A stretch of DNA of 64,000 nucleotides from Williamsia sp. CHRR-6 (GTDB lineage Bacteria > Actinomycetota > Actinomycetes > Mycobacteriales > Mycobacteriaceae). The stretch spans positions 372,001-436,000 of the forward strand of contig NZ_JAHCSG010000003.1 in NCBI RefSeq assembly GCF_018474015.1. Reading direction: 5' to 3'. A model generated the notes under the pieces. It saw nothing but the letters and a program-made list of their open reading frames with translations. It did not search any database and had not been told where the DNA came from. Made by a program: the position numbers and the translations under genes. The number at the start of each line of letters is the position of its first letter. Position 1 is the stretch's first letter. Below are positions 10,477 through 19,683 of this stretch, in pieces.

Positions 10477-11084
10477 GACAGGACGCGACGCCCCGACAGG
10501 GCGCGGCCGAGTGTCAGCTCGTCGGCGAACTCCAGGTCGCCGCCCATGGGCAGGCCGGAGGCCAACCGGGTGACCGACAGTCCCGGAAAGTCTTTGAGCA
10601 TCCGCACCAGGTAGGTGGCCGTCGCTTCACCCTCGGTGTTCGGGTCGGTGGCCACGATCACCTCGGTGACATCCACCCCGTCATCCTGATTGGCCAAGCG
10701 CCGCAACAGTTCTCGAATGCGTAGCTGGTCGGGGCCCACCCCACCGAGCGGGTCGAGGGCCCCGCCGAGAACGTGGTAGCGGCCGGTGAACTCCTTGGTG
10801 CGCTCGATGGCCTGGACATCCTTGGGTTCTTCCACCACACAGATCTTCGTCGCGTCGCGCCGGGCGTCACTGCAGATGCGGCACCGGGTGTCGGCGGAGA
10901 CGTTGCCGCATTCGCTGCAGAACACCACGTTGTCGCGCACGTTGGCCATCGCTGCGATCACCCGGTCGATGTCCTTCTTCTCCCCGGCGAGCAAGTGGAA
11001 CGCAATCCGTTGGGCACCCTTGGGTCCCAGACCGGGGAGCTTGGACAGCTCGTCGATCAGGTCCTGGATCGGTCCCTCGTACAC
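10473..11084 (-). CDS. recR: Recombination mediator protein RecR
   Basis: RecR works with RecO/RecF to load RecA on gapped DNA. The 203-residue protein has the helix-hairpin-helix segment [18 protein letters not shown], a four-cysteine zinc finger (C56, C59, C68, C71 in [16 protein letters not shown]), and a Toprim domain starting [15 protein letters not shown] with [12 protein letters not shown] start it at GTG 11084 because the family begins with YEGP(I/L)QDLI; longer frames reach into the ybaB gene. ybaB ends 7 bp upstream, the classic ybaB-recR pairing. Confidence 0.95.
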   Translation of the reverse strand: MYEGPIQDLIDELSKLPGLGPKGAQRIAFHLLAGEKKDIDRVIAAMANVRDNVVFCSECGNVSADTRCRICSDARRDATKICVVEEPKDVQAIERTKEFTGRYHVLGGALDPLGGVGPDQLRIRELLRRLANQDDGVDVTEVIVATDPNTEGEATATYLVRMLKDFPGLSVTRLASGLPMGGDLEFADELTLGRALSGRRVLS

Positions 11085-11091
11085 CGAAGCG

Positions 11092-11418
11092 TCAGCCGCC
11101 GAGTCCGGGTAGCCCGCCCAGCCCACCGGCGAGTGGACCCATGGCCGTGCTGGCCAGCTCGTCACGCTTGGCGGCCAGATCGGCCAGCGCCCCGACGATG
11201 AGGTCCTGCAGGGTCTCCACGTCGTCGGCGTCGACCACCTTCGGGTCGATGTGCACGCCCGTCACCTCACCGGCACCCGAGCCGGTCACGGTGACCAGCC
11301 CGCCGCCGGCGCTCCCGGTCAGCTCGGTGGCGGCGATCTGGTTCTGCGCCGCCATCAGCTGCTGTTGCATCTTCTGCGCCTGCTCCAGCAGGCCCGCCAT
11401 CGGGTTCTCAGGATCCAC
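11092..11418 (-). CDS. YbaB/EbfC nucleoid-associated protein
   Basis: The 108-residue protein has the YbaB signature: N-terminal [24 protein letters not shown], a Gly-rich turn [25 protein letters not shown], then [20 protein letters not shown]. These dimeric proteins bind DNA and are nearly always found next to recR, as here. The C-terminal Gly/Leu-rich tail ([15 protein letters not shown]) is common in actinobacterial homologues. Translation probably starts at GTG 11418. Confidence 0.93.
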   Translation of the reverse strand: MDPENPMAGLLEQAQKMQQQLMAAQNQIAATELTGSAGGGLVTVTGSGAGEVTGVHIDPKVVDADDVETLQDLIVGALADLAAKRDELASTAMGPLAGGLGGLPGLGG

Positions 11419-11469
11419 GGAGACCAGAGTAAACGCCGTCGGGCGACGGTCCCGTGCGCAGCGCCCACA

Positions 11470-11817
11470 TCAGCGCAGCAACCGGGTCACGTGCTCGACG
11501 ATCTCGTCGACGGTGGTGCCGTGAGCAGGGGCGACCACGAACGACAAGACGTCGCTGCCCCCGAAGATCCGGGCGGCGTGCGGGGTGAGGGCGAACTCGA
11601 AACGCTCGCCGTCGACCACCCGCCAGTCGACGATGCCGCCGGGTACCGGTGCACTCATCCCGGTGGTCACCTGGTGGACCGGCGCGCGATCGGTAACGGT
11701 GATCAACAGGTCACGCTGGATCTGGAAACAGTCCCCGCTCTCGGAGTCGAGGAAGATGACGGCTTCCAGACCATGGGAGTCCAGGCGCTCGTGGGAGACG
11801 ACGATCATGGTGCACAT
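11470..11817 (-). CDS. Hypothetical protein, about 115 residues
   Basis: I do not recognise a family. The product is soluble, mixed alpha/beta in appearance, acidic, without signal peptide or membrane helix; its C-terminal half reads HGTTVDEIVEHVTRLLR. ATG 11817 is preceded by GGGG at short distance; ATG 11808 is an alternative. It lies upstream of ybaB-recR on the same strand with a 51-bp gap and may be co-transcribed. Confidence 0.55.
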   Translation of the reverse strand: MCTMIVVSHERLDSHGLEAVIFLDSESGDCFQIQRDLLITVTDRAPVHQVTTGMSAPVPGGIVDWRVVDGERFEFALTPHAARIFGGSDVLSFVVAPAHGTTVDEIVEHVTRLLR

Positions 11818-11860
11818 TGTCCCCGTGCGTGAATCTGGAGGGCGGGCACGCCACATTCAC

Positions 11861-12790
11861 TCACGGGTCGCGCAGCGACACAAAGGTTCGGCGGGTGCCG
11901 GAATACGGGTCGTCGAACTCCAACCGGGCCGCGACCAGACGCAGCGGACGCGAGAAGTCGCCGGCGTCGGGGCGCGCCGCGAGTTCGGGACGAACCTGCG
12001 GGTACAGCGGATCGCCGTCGATCGGCATCCCCAACGCGGCCATGTGCACCCGCAGTTGATGGGTGCGCCCGGTGACCGGCGTCAACCGATACTCCGTCAA
12101 ACCGTCTGTGCGCGTGACGGAGTCATCCACCTCGATGCGACTGATCGCGTTGACCGGGCCGTCGACCACCCGTGCGCGCAGATCCCCAGCGTCTTTGAGG
12201 ATCCGGTTGCGCACCTCTGCGGGGAACACCACGTCGGCGGATGGACAAGGCGCAGCGGCGCGATACTGCTTGTGTACCAATCGTTCTGCGAACAGCTGTT
12301 GATAGGCGCGACGAACCTCGGGCCGACAGGTGAGCAGCAGAACGCCGGCGGTCAACCGGTCCAACCGGTGCGCGGGACTGATCAGATCGTTGCCCAGTTC
12401 GCGCCGCAGGCGCACCAGCGCCGTCTGCACCACGTGCGCGCCGCGCGGCATGGTGGCCAAGAAGTGCGGTTTGTCCACCACCACGATGTCGTCGTCGAGG
12501 TGCAGGATCGGCATATCGTGGTCGATCTCGGTCTCCACCGGAAGATCGCGGTAGAGAAACATCGGGGTGTGGGCAGGTACCACATCATCGGGCGCCAGGA
12601 CCCGTCCGGCACCGTCGACCACTTCGCCATCGCGAAAGCGTTGACGCAGAGCAGGTTCGGTGAGGTCAGCCAACGACGACGAGGTCAGCAGGACATCGAT
12701 GACACGCTGATCGTCGACGCGCGCGACCACGCGGGTGGCGTCCACCCCGTTGCGCGGCGGCAACGGCACCGGCCGACGACGCCGACCCAT
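11861..12790 (-). CDS. RluA-family RNA pseudouridine synthase
   Basis: The protein is 309 residues long. The catalytic motif HRLDR is at residues 141-145 (nucleophile D144), preceded by the family segment HLDDDIVVVDKPHFLATMP and followed by LTAGVLLLT. The later GRTHQLRVHMAALGMPIDGDPLYP is the conserved motif of the RluA fold. It isomerises uridine to pseudouridine in rRNA or tRNA; the exact site is not predictable. The basic N-terminus (MGRRRRP) probably contacts RNA. Confidence 0.9.
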   Translation of the reverse strand: MGRRRRPVPLPPRNGVDATRVVARVDDQRVIDVLLTSSSLADLTEPALRQRFRDGEVVDGAGRVLAPDDVVPAHTPMFLYRDLPVETEIDHDMPILHLDDDIVVVDKPHFLATMPRGAHVVQTALVRLRRELGNDLISPAHRLDRLTAGVLLLTCRPEVRRAYQQLFAERLVHKQYRAAAPCPSADVVFPAEVRNRILKDAGDLRARVVDGPVNAISRIEVDDSVTRTDGLTEYRLTPVTGRTHQLRVHMAALGMPIDGDPLYPQVRPELAARPDAGDFSRPLRLVAARLEFDDPYSGTRRTFVSLRDP

Positions 12791-12819
12791 CGGTCAGCGC
12801 CGCCGGACGGCCACGACGA

Positions 12820-13257
12820 TCACTTCTCCAGACGCGACTTCAGGTTGCCCAGCAGGGCCGCCTGAATCTTGTTGAGCCCCTTGGGGGCGAAGGTCTTCTC
12901 GAAAAACCCGCCGATACCACCGGCCCCGGCCCACGCCGAGGTGGTGGAGACGGTGGAGCCGTTGCCTGCCGGGGTCACGGTGTAGGTGGTGACCATGGTG
13001 GAGTTGGCGTCACGCTCGGTGATGGTGGATCCGTCCACGGTGACGGTGGCCTGGACGTCACGTGAGCGCTTGGACGTGGCCTGCAGGATCCAGTGTGCGA
13101 CAGTGCCTGCGCCGACTCCACCCTTGATCAGCGTGTAGTCGCGGTACTGCTCGGGCAGGATGGCCGGGCGCACCACCTTGTAGTCGCTCAGCGCGGCGAG
13201 CACCTCACTGGGTGCGGCGGCGATGTCGATCGATTGGGTAGCCGAAACCTGGGCCAC
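12820..13257 (-). CDS. SRPBCC/polyketide-cyclase-like protein
   Basis: This 145-residue single-domain START/SRPBCC protein begins VSATQSIDIAAAPSEVLAALSDY and continues YTLIKGGVGAGTVAHWILQATSKRSRDVQATV, the pattern of mycobacterial Rv3718c-type proteins. The fold forms a deep hydrophobic pocket; the ligand is unknown. It sits where Rv3718c lies relative to recR/ybaB in M. tuberculosis, supporting orthology. Confidence 0.82.
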   Translation of the reverse strand: MAQVSATQSIDIAAAPSEVLAALSDYKVVRPAILPEQYRDYTLIKGGVGAGTVAHWILQATSKRSRDVQATVTVDGSTITERDANSTMVTTYTVTPAGNGSTVSTTSAWAGAGGIGGFFEKTFAPKGLNKIQAALLGNLKSRLEK

Positions 13258-13335
13258 GACGGGTCACTCCTTGTGTTCGCATGGATGCCGTCACCGGCAT
13301 GGATGCCCTCTACGATACGGGCCGGACCCGCAGCC

Positions 13336-13838
13336 TCAGCCGCGCACGAGGGTGACCTTGACCGCCAGCGACTGCGCCACCACGCAGTAGCGCTCGGTCA
13401 CCTCCAGCACTTGGCCACCTTCGCGTCGTCAGCGTCGGTGTCGAAGGTGAAGGTCACGATCAGGTCACTGGTTCCTACCGCAGTGTCACGGTCCACGCCC
13501 AACGTTCCGCGCGCGTCGAAGGTGCCCTCGGCCCGGATCGCCATGTTGGACACATTGACCGACATCGCGGTGGCGACCGACCGGAACGTCACGCCGGCGC
13601 AGCCGACGAGCGCCTGCAACAACATGTCTCCCGAGCACGCGTCGCTGCCGTCGCCTCCAGTGGTGGGGTGCAGGCCGGCACGGATGGGGCCGGCCCATGA
13701 GTCGACGGTGCAGGTGATGGCGTCGCCCTCGAACGTTGCGACCGCATGGATCGCAGCGATCGCCGCCGACGGGTTCTCCCGATAGGTGTCCTTGAGGGGC
13801 TTTTGAAGGTTGCGCAATGCGGAGGCGTCCATGCCCAC
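13336..13838 (-). pseudogene. OsmC-family protein with a C-terminal frameshift
   Basis: From ATG 13838 the frame encodes 146 residues of an OsmC-like protein, including CSGDMLLQALVGCAGVTFRS with the first redox cysteine, then ends early as AKCWR-stop at 13398. In the next frame the sequence continues as LLEVTERYCVVAQSLAVKV to a stop at 13336, exactly the expected OsmC C-terminus with the second cysteine in YCVV. One missing base near 13408-13412 explains this. OsmC proteins detoxify organic hydroperoxides with two cysteines, so the truncated form should be inactive unless the frameshift is a sequencing error or is bypassed. Confidence 0.75.
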
Positions 13839-13955
13839 GATCGTCGCATGAGACCGACCTGTGACGTTGTGGGGTCATGTGATGCCGGGCCGTCATCGAA
13901 CAGTGCCCTGCGGTGGTTGGCGGGTATGTCCGGTGCGCCATAGGCTCAGCCCACG

Positions 13956-15389
13956 ATGACAACGACCTCGACTCCGAACAACCACGAGATGGGCTGGGCG
14001 GCTTTCGAACGTGGGGTGAGAGCCCTGCGCGAAAGCTACGCGGCCATCCCCGACCATGCCACCGTGCGGCTGGCCAAGAAGACCTCGAACCTGTTCCGTA
14101 GTCGGGCGAAGAACCCCCACCCGGGGCTCGACGTGTCCGGGCTGAACAAGGTGATCGCCATCGACCCCGAGGCGATGACCGCAGACGTCGCGGGAATGTG
14201 TACCTATGAGGATCTGGTGGCCGCCACCCTGCGATATGGGTTGGCTCCGTTGGTCGTTCCGCAACTCAAGACCATCACCCTCGGCGGAGCGGTGACCGGG
14301 CTGGGGATCGAGAGCACGTCGTTTCGCAGTGGGCTGCCGCACGAGAGCGTGGTGGAGATGGACATCTTCACCGGCACCGGGGAGATCGTCACCGCAAGCC
14401 CCACCAACGAGCACGCCGACCTGTTCTTCGGGTTTCCCAACTCCTACGGCACCCTGGGCTACAGCACCCGACTGAAGATCACCCTGGAACCGGTGAAACC
14501 CTTTGTCGCCCTGCGACATGTGCGCTTTCCGTCGGTGCTGGCGCTACAGCAGGCGCTGGATCGGATCGTGACCGAACGCAGCTGGGACGGCGAGGCGGTG
14601 GACTATCTCGACGGTGTGGTGTTCACCGCCGACGAGTCGTATCTGGTGCTGGGACGCCAGACCGACGAGGCCGGGCCGGTGAGCGACTACACCGGATCGC
14701 AGATCTTCTACCGCTCCATCCAGCACCCGGCGGGTGACAGCCCCACGCGTGACCGGCTCACCATCTCCGACTACCTGTGGCGATGGGACACCGACTGGTT
14801 CTGGTGTTCTCGCGCCTTCGGGGCGCAGAACCCGAAAATCCGCCGCCTGTGGCCGAAACGCCTGTTGCGCAGCAGTTTCTATTGGAAGCTGATCGCGCTG
14901 GATCATCGATTCGACATCGCCGACCGCCTCAACGCTCGTAAGGGGTTGCCGCCCAACGAGCGCGTGGTCCAGGACATCGAGGTCCCGATCGAACGGACCG
15001 CCGAGTTCGTCGGCTGGTTCCTGGAGAACATCCCGATCGAACCGATCTGGCTGTGCCCGTTGCGACTTCACCAACCTGCTCCGCCCGGCGCCGATGATGA
15101 CCGGCCATGGCCGCTGTATCCGCTGGAGCCGCGACGTACCTACGTCAACGTCGGATTCTGGTCGGCGGTACCGAAAATCGCGGGCGAACCCGAGGGTCGG
15201 GCCAACATACTGATCGAAAAGACCGTTTCTGCGATGGACGGGCACAAATCGCTGTACTCAGACGCTTACTACGACGAAGACGAGTTCGACGAGCTGTACG
15301 GCGGTGAGGCCCTGCGCTTGTTGAAGAAGACCTACGATCCGACATCCCGATTCCTGGATCTCTACGCGAAGGCGGTGCGCAGGCAATGA
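13956..15389 (+). CDS. bfaA: FAD-binding oxidoreductase, BfaA/TmsA type (10-methyl fatty acid reductase)
   Basis: The 477-residue protein has an N-terminal FAD_binding_4 (PCMH-type) domain, with PLVVPQLKTITLGGAVTGLG as the flavin-contacting stretch, and a longer C-terminal part as in Rv3719. The partner methyltransferase starts within its stop codon. Known homologues of this pair (bfaA/bfaB, also called tmsA/tmsB) make 10-methylstearic (tuberculostearic) acid: the methyltransferase forms a 10-methylene intermediate on oleoyl phospholipid, and the flavoprotein reduces it. Assignment rests on pair order, length and synteny. It is divergent from the osmC-like gene. Confidence 0.85.
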   Translation: MTTTSTPNNHEMGWAAFERGVRALRESYAAIPDHATVRLAKKTSNLFRSRAKNPHPGLDVSGLNKVIAIDPEAMTADVAGMCTYEDLVAATLRYGLAPLVVPQLKTITLGGAVTGLGIESTSFRSGLPHESVVEMDIFTGTGEIVTASPTNEHADLFFGFPNSYGTLGYSTRLKITLEPVKPFVALRHVRFPSVLALQQALDRIVTERSWDGEAVDYLDGVVFTADESYLVLGRQTDEAGPVSDYTGSQIFYRSIQHPAGDSPTRDRLTISDYLWRWDTDWFWCSRAFGAQNPKIRRLWPKRLLRSSFYWKLIALDHRFDIADRLNARKGLPPNERVVQDIEVPIERTAEFVGWFLENIPIEPIWLCPLRLHQPAPPGADDDRPWPLYPLEPRRTYVNVGFWSAVPKIAGEPEGRANILIEKTVSAMDGHKSLYSDAYYDEDEFDELYGGEALRLLKKTYDPTSRFLDLYAKAVRRQ

Positions 15390-16738
15390 CGACCATCAAA
15401 CCCACCAGTTCCACCACGAGTGGCAACGACACCGGGTTGCTGAACCGTTCGATCATCTCGGCCCCCAAGATGACGCTGTCGGAGATCGTCGAGGCACTGG
15501 TCGGCGGCGACCTGTCGATCCGGGTGAGCGCCTACGACGGCAGCACCGCCGGCCCTGCCGACGCCGAGTTCGGCGTAGAACTCACCTCGCCGCGCGGCAC
15601 CACCTATCTGGTGACCGCGCCCGGAGACCTGGGTCTGGCACGGGCCTACATCTCCGGCGATCTGGTGCTGCACGGCGCGCATCCCGGCGATCCCTACGAC
15701 GGTCTGCGCGCGGTGGGCGAAAAGGTGAGCTTCACCCGCCCCAGCACGCTGACGATGGCCAACATCACCCGGTCGCTGGGAATCGAGCACTTCAAGCCGA
15801 TCGCCCCGCCCCCGCAGGAAGCGCAGCCCCGGTGGCGTCGCATCGCAGATGGCTTGCGTAGCAGCAAGGCTCGCTCGGCCGAGGCGATCAGCCACCACTA
15901 CGACGTGTCCAATGCGTTCTACGAGATGGTGCTGGGTACGTCGATGACCTACACCTGCGCCTGCTACCCCGACCGTGACGCGACCTTGGAAACCGCGCAG
16001 GACAACAAGTATCGGCTGGTGTTCGAGAAGCTGAACCTCAAGGCAGGTGACCGGCTGCTCGACATCGGTTGCGGCTGGGGCGGAATGGTGCGCTACGCCG
16101 CCCGCCGCGGCGTCTACGCGATCGGTGCCACCTTGTCGGCCGAGCAGGCGCAGTGGGCACAGCAGGCCATCATCGACGAGGGGCTGGGCGAGTTCGCGCA
16201 GGTGCGCCACAGTGATTACCGCGACGTAGCCGAATCCGGTTTCGACGCAGTGTCATCCATCGGGTTGACCGAGCACATCGGTGTGGCGAGTTATCCCTCG
16301 TATTTCGGGTTCATGCGCGAGAAGGTGAAGGCTGGTGGGCTGATCCTCAACCACTGCATCACTCGTCCCGACAACCGGGGCAAGAACCGGGCGGGCGCGT
16401 TCATCGACCGCTACGTGTTCCCCGACGGCGAGCTGACCGGATCGGGCACGATCATCTCGGCCATCCAGGACCTCGGCGGCATGGAGGTGCTGCATGAGGA
16501 GAACCTGCGCGAGCACTATGCGATGACACTGCGGGACTGGAACGCCAACCTGGTTGCGAACTGGGACGCTGCGGTGGACGAAGTGGGCGAATCGACCGCG
16601 CGACTGTGGGGTCTGTACATGGCGGCCTGCCGAATCGGGTTCGACCGCAATGTAATCCAGCTTCATCAGGTGTTGGCCACCAAACTCGACGATCAGGGTT
16701 CCAACCTGTTGCCGCTGCGGCCGTGGTGGAACGCCTGA
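15386..16738 (+). CDS. bfaB: Cyclopropane-fatty-acyl-phospholipid-synthase-like methyltransferase, BfaB/TmsB type
   Basis: This 450-residue SAM-dependent methyltransferase has motif I as [16 protein letters not shown] near residue 220 and the typical [14 protein letters not shown] segment before it. SIGLTEHIG in the middle carries residues of the bicarbonate/active-site region. It overlaps bfaA by 4 bp (ATGA), so translation is coupled. Family knowledge and pairing predict methylation of the oleoyl double bond to a 10-methylene group rather than cyclopropanation; the sequence alone cannot separate these outcomes. Confidence 0.87.
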   Translation: MTTIKPTSSTTSGNDTGLLNRSIISAPKMTLSEIVEALVGGDLSIRVSAYDGSTAGPADAEFGVELTSPRGTTYLVTAPGDLGLARAYISGDLVLHGAHPGDPYDGLRAVGEKVSFTRPSTLTMANITRSLGIEHFKPIAPPPQEAQPRWRRIADGLRSSKARSAEAISHHYDVSNAFYEMVLGTSMTYTCACYPDRDATLETAQDNKYRLVFEKLNLKAGDRLLDIGCGWGGMVRYAARRGVYAIGATLSAEQAQWAQQAIIDEGLGEFAQVRHSDYRDVAESGFDAVSSIGLTEHIGVASYPSYFGFMREKVKAGGLILNHCITRPDNRGKNRAGAFIDRYVFPDGELTGSGTIISAIQDLGGMEVLHEENLREHYAMTLRDWNANLVANWDAAVDEVGESTARLWGLYMAACRIGFDRNVIQLHQVLATKLDDQGSNLLPLRPWWNA

Positions 16739-16763
16739 GCATCAGCTGCTGCGACGGGCTGCG

Positions 16764-17861
16764 ATGACCGACGTCGATTCCGTCGTCATCGGGGCCGGTG
16801 TGGTCGGTCTCGCCGTGGCACGCGCGCTGGCGACCACCGGCCGCGAAGTACTGGTCCTCGAAGCGCTCGACGACATCGGCCTGGGGACCAGTTCGCGTAG
16901 TTCTGAAGTGATCCACGCCGGAATCTATTATCCGGCAGGGTCGTTGAAGGCACAGCTCTGCGTGGCCGGTCGTTCCGCGCTGTACCGGTACTGCGTCGAG
17001 CATGGGGTGCCGCATCACCGGATCGGCAAGATGATCGTCGCCACCGACGAAGATCAGGTGCAGCAGTTGGCGGGGATCGCAGCGCGAGCCGCAGCCAACG
17101 GGGTGGACGATCTGCAGTTGTTGTCCAAACGTCATGCGACAGAACTGGAACCGGCGGTGCAGGCCGAGGGCGCGCTGCTGTCCCCGTCCACCGGGATCGT
17201 CGATTCGGCCGCGCTGATGCGCAGCTACCGGCGCGACGTGGTCGACGCGGGTGGCGATGTGGCCCTGCGCAGTCCGGTCCGTGCGGTGCGAGCCGGCACC
17301 TACGGGCTGGTGGTGGAGGTGGCCGGTGACACCGGCGGCGCGCTTCGTGCGCGGGAGGTGATCAACGCAGCCGGGTTGGGCGCGTGGTCGGTGGCCGCGA
17401 ATCCACCGCCGCCGCGGTTCCTGGCCAAAGGCAACTACTTTCGGCTAGAGCGGGGTCGCGCCCCGTTCACCCGACTGATCTATCCGGTACCGGTCGACGG
17501 TGGGCTGGGTATCCATCTCACCCTCGACCTCGACGGTGCGGCACGTTTCGGACCCGACGTGCAATGGTTGGACCCCGCCGACTCCGGCTCGGACTACAGC
17601 GTGGATCCGGCACGCGCGCAGACGTTCTACGAAGGGATCCGCCAGTACTGGCCTGACCTGCCCGACGACGCGCTGGCACCCGACTACAGCGGCATCCGCC
17701 CGAAGGTCACCGGCCCGGGACAACCGGCCGGTGACTTCACGATCATCGGACCCGCCGAATCCGGCACACCCGGGCTGGTTGAGCTGTTCGGTATCGAATC
17801 ACCCGGTCTCACATCGTCACTGGCAATCGCAGACCGTGTCGTGGAGATGCTGAAGGTCTAG
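16764..17861 (+). CDS. L-2-hydroxyglutarate oxidase-like FAD oxidoreductase
   Basis: This 365-residue DAO-family flavoprotein starts with the dinucleotide-binding motif [16 protein letters not shown]. The segment [24 protein letters not shown] is typical of LhgO/L2HGDH enzymes, and the later [12 protein letters not shown] and [16 protein letters not shown] match the C-terminal part of the same group. The likely reaction is oxidation of L-2-hydroxyglutarate to 2-oxoglutarate with electrons to quinone or oxygen. It follows bfaB by 25 bp. Its stop overlaps the stop of the convergent HD-domain gene at a CTAG. Confidence 0.85.
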   Translation: MTDVDSVVIGAGVVGLAVARALATTGREVLVLEALDDIGLGTSSRSSEVIHAGIYYPAGSLKAQLCVAGRSALYRYCVEHGVPHHRIGKMIVATDEDQVQQLAGIAARAAANGVDDLQLLSKRHATELEPAVQAEGALLSPSTGIVDSAALMRSYRRDVVDAGGDVALRSPVRAVRAGTYGLVVEVAGDTGGALRAREVINAAGLGAWSVAANPPPPRFLAKGNYFRLERGRAPFTRLIYPVPVDGGLGIHLTLDLDGAARFGPDVQWLDPADSGSDYSVDPARAQTFYEGIRQYWPDLPDDALAPDYSGIRPKVTGPGQPAGDFTIIGPAESGTPGLVELFGIESPGLTSSLAIADRVVEMLKV

Positions 17862-18352
17862 CTTTCGGGCGGAAGAGGCGTGCGGGTGGCCAGTTCGTCG
17901 GCGAGATCGTCGCGACCCAGCGCACGAAACGCCTTCGTGTACTTGGTCATCAACTTCTGCTGCAGTTCCAGCGGTAGCCGACTGAGTCGACTTGGGTCGG
18001 TGTTCTCGCCCAGATCAGCAAGCTTGACCGCCAGCGCAGCCGGATGGGTTCGGATCAACGCGTAGTAGTCGTCGGGGGACTGCTGCTTGTCGCGGGTCAC
18101 CAACGCGACTGTATCGATGACCTGCTGCGGGATCCCTCGAGCGAGCAGGTCGATGGCGGTGAACTCGGAGTCCTCGATCACGTCGTGCAGTAGGGCCGCA
18201 GCCACCAGGTGCTCATCGGACTGATCCACCCGGCGCGACACCGCGCGTGGATGTTCGATGTAGTCGACCCCGAGTTTGTCGGTCTGGCCCCGATGCGCTT
18301 GCGCCGCAATGCCATCAGCGATCGCCACCAGCGATGTCCCCGCGTCACCCAT
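17858..18352 (-). CDS. HD-domain hydrolase, small alarmone hydrolase-like
   Basis: The 164-residue protein is a stand-alone HD domain: [19 protein letters not shown], then [14 protein letters not shown] with the HD pair and the ED catalytic motif of (p)ppGpp hydrolases, then [22 protein letters not shown]. This layout matches small alarmone hydrolases (Mesh1-like), which remove pyrophosphate from ppGpp, but such proteins may have other nucleotide substrates. ATG 18352 is preferred over the more upstream start because the longer form would run through a strong hairpin. The 3' end overlaps the convergent flavoprotein gene. Confidence 0.75.
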   Translation of the reverse strand: MGDAGTSLVAIADGIAAQAHRGQTDKLGVDYIEHPRAVSRRVDQSDEHLVAAALLHDVIEDSEFTAIDLLARGIPQQVIDTVALVTRDKQQSPDDYYALIRTHPAALAVKLADLGENTDPSRLSRLPLELQQKLMTKYTKAFRALGRDDLADELATRTPLPPES

Positions 18353-18368
18353 GTCGCTCCTCCGGTCG

Positions 18369-18404
18369 CACGATGAGGGCGGGCGATAAGCCGCCCTCAT
18401 CGTG
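18369..18404 (-). terminator. Strong hairpin between msrA and the HD gene
   Basis: CACGATGAGGGCGG at 18369-18382 pairs perfectly with CCGCCCTCATCGTG at 18391-18404 around an 8-base loop. It lies after the msrA stop (msrA ends at 18419 on the minus strand) and 16 bp before the HD gene start, without a T-run. It could end msrBA transcription, or act as an operator or 5' leader hairpin of the HD gene. Confidence 0.55.
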
Positions 18405-18418
18405 AATTGTACAACTGA

Positions 18419-18967
18419 TCAGGCGGTGGTGGCCTCATCTCGGCGCGGCAGCACCCAGTCCGGGCGTACATAGTGGCAGGTGTAGCCACCGGGATTGCGG
18501 ATCAGGTAGTCCTGGTGTTCGGGCTCGGCCTGCCAGAACGGTCCGGCGGGTTCGATGGTGGTGACCACCGGACCCGGCCACAGGCCCGAGGCGTTCACAT
18601 CGGCGATGGTGTCGCGTGCGACCCGCTCCTGCTCGGGTGACTGCGGGAAGATGGCCGAGCGGTAGCTGGAGCCCACATCGTTGCCCTGTCGGTCCTTGGT
18701 GGTGGGGTCGTGTGCCTGGAAGAAGAAGGCCAGGATGTCGCGGAACGTGGTCTGCGACGGGTCGAACACGATCTCCACAGCCTCGGCGTGGCCAGGGTGG
18801 TTGCGGTAGGTGGCATGGTCGTTGCGGCCGCCGGTGTACCCGACGCGGGTCGCGATGACACCAGGTCGGCGACGGATGAGGTCTTCCATGCCCCAGAAGC
18901 AGCCGCCCGCCAAGACTGCGGTCTCGGTGCCAGTGCGGGTGGTGACCTGGCCGGTGTCAGTACTCAT
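18419..18967 (-). CDS. msrA: Peptide methionine-(S)-S-oxide reductase MsrA
   Basis: MsrA reduces the S-epimer of methionine sulfoxide in proteins. The catalytic motif GGCFWGMED places the nucleophile at C23. [29 protein letters not shown] and [12 protein letters not shown] are the other family blocks. The start codon shares its A with the msrB stop (TGATG, one-base overlap), preceded by GGAG, so MsrB and MsrA are translated together. Length (182) is typical. Confidence 0.95.
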   Translation of the reverse strand: MSTDTGQVTTRTGTETAVLAGGCFWGMEDLIRRRPGVIATRVGYTGGRNDHATYRNHPGHAEAVEIVFDPSQTTFRDILAFFFQAHDPTTKDRQGNDVGSSYRSAIFPQSPEQERVARDTIADVNASGLWPGPVVTTIEPAGPFWQAEPEHQDYLIRNPGGYTCHYVRPDWVLPRRDEATTA

Positions 18968-19455
18968 CAGGAGATCTCCTCAGTGTGGGACGGACTGGAC
19001 GGGCTGGGGGTGTCTGCGAACAGGGACAGGAACTGGCCGTAACCTTCGGCTTTGAGTTTATCGACCGGAATGAACCGCAGCGCAGCAGAATTCATGCAGT
19101 ACCGTTGCCCGCCCTGGGATCGGGGACCATCGTCGAAGACGTGCCCGAGGTGACTGTCGGCCGCAGCCGAGCGCACCTCGGTGCGTTTCATGAACAGCTT
19201 CCGATCTGTCTTGGTGGTCACCGCTGCCGCATCGATGGGACGAGTGAAACTAGGCCAGCCGGTGCCGGAGTCGTATTTGTCGGTCGACGAGAACAGCGGT
19301 TCCCCGGACACGACGTCGACGTAGATGCCGGGTTCGTGGTTGTCCCAGTAGGCGCCTGTGAACGCCCGCTCGGTGCCTTCCTGCTGGGTGACGCGGTACT
19401 GCTCAGGCGTCAACGCCCGGACCGCCTCGTCGGTTTTGCGGTAGTTCGTGCTCAC
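18967..19455 (-). CDS. msrB: Peptide methionine-(R)-S-oxide reductase MsrB
   Basis: MsrB reduces the R-epimer of protein methionine sulfoxide. The 162-residue product has [21 protein letters not shown] and the active site [14 protein letters not shown] with C120. The two CxxC pairs that bind zinc in many MsrB proteins are absent, so it belongs to the zinc-free subgroup. The start is GTG 19455, behind AAGGAGGA. A longer open frame upstream has no matching sequence. First gene of the msrB-msrA operon. Confidence 0.94.
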   Translation of the reverse strand: MSTNYRKTDEAVRALTPEQYRVTQQEGTERAFTGAYWDNHEPGIYVDVVSGEPLFSSTDKYDSGTGWPSFTRPIDAAAVTTKTDRKLFMKRTEVRSAAADSHLGHVFDDGPRSQGGQRYCMNSAALRFIPVDKLKAEGYGQFLSLFADTPSPSSPSHTEEIS

Positions 19456-19683
19456 CACTTCCTCCTTCGAACGACGCTGGCTGCGTCGTCTACGAAGATC
19501 AACGAACGAGGGCCGCGTTTTGGTCCCGAGCGTCGGAAAGTCGCGGCTCCTCACGCCGACGAACGTGAGCTCGGCGCGGCTCGCGGAATCCCGAAACTGC
19601 TCAGCAGGGTGGTGCTGGTACACGACATAGGAAGAACAATGTGTTCGCCTGGGGAGCCAGATCCGAACAGACGTTGGGCCCGA

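Noticed and set aside
13275-13310. Direct repeat GCATGGATGCC upstream of the SRPBCC gene
   Set aside because: Two short copies 18 bp apart only; likely chance duplication or minor slippage with no supporting context.
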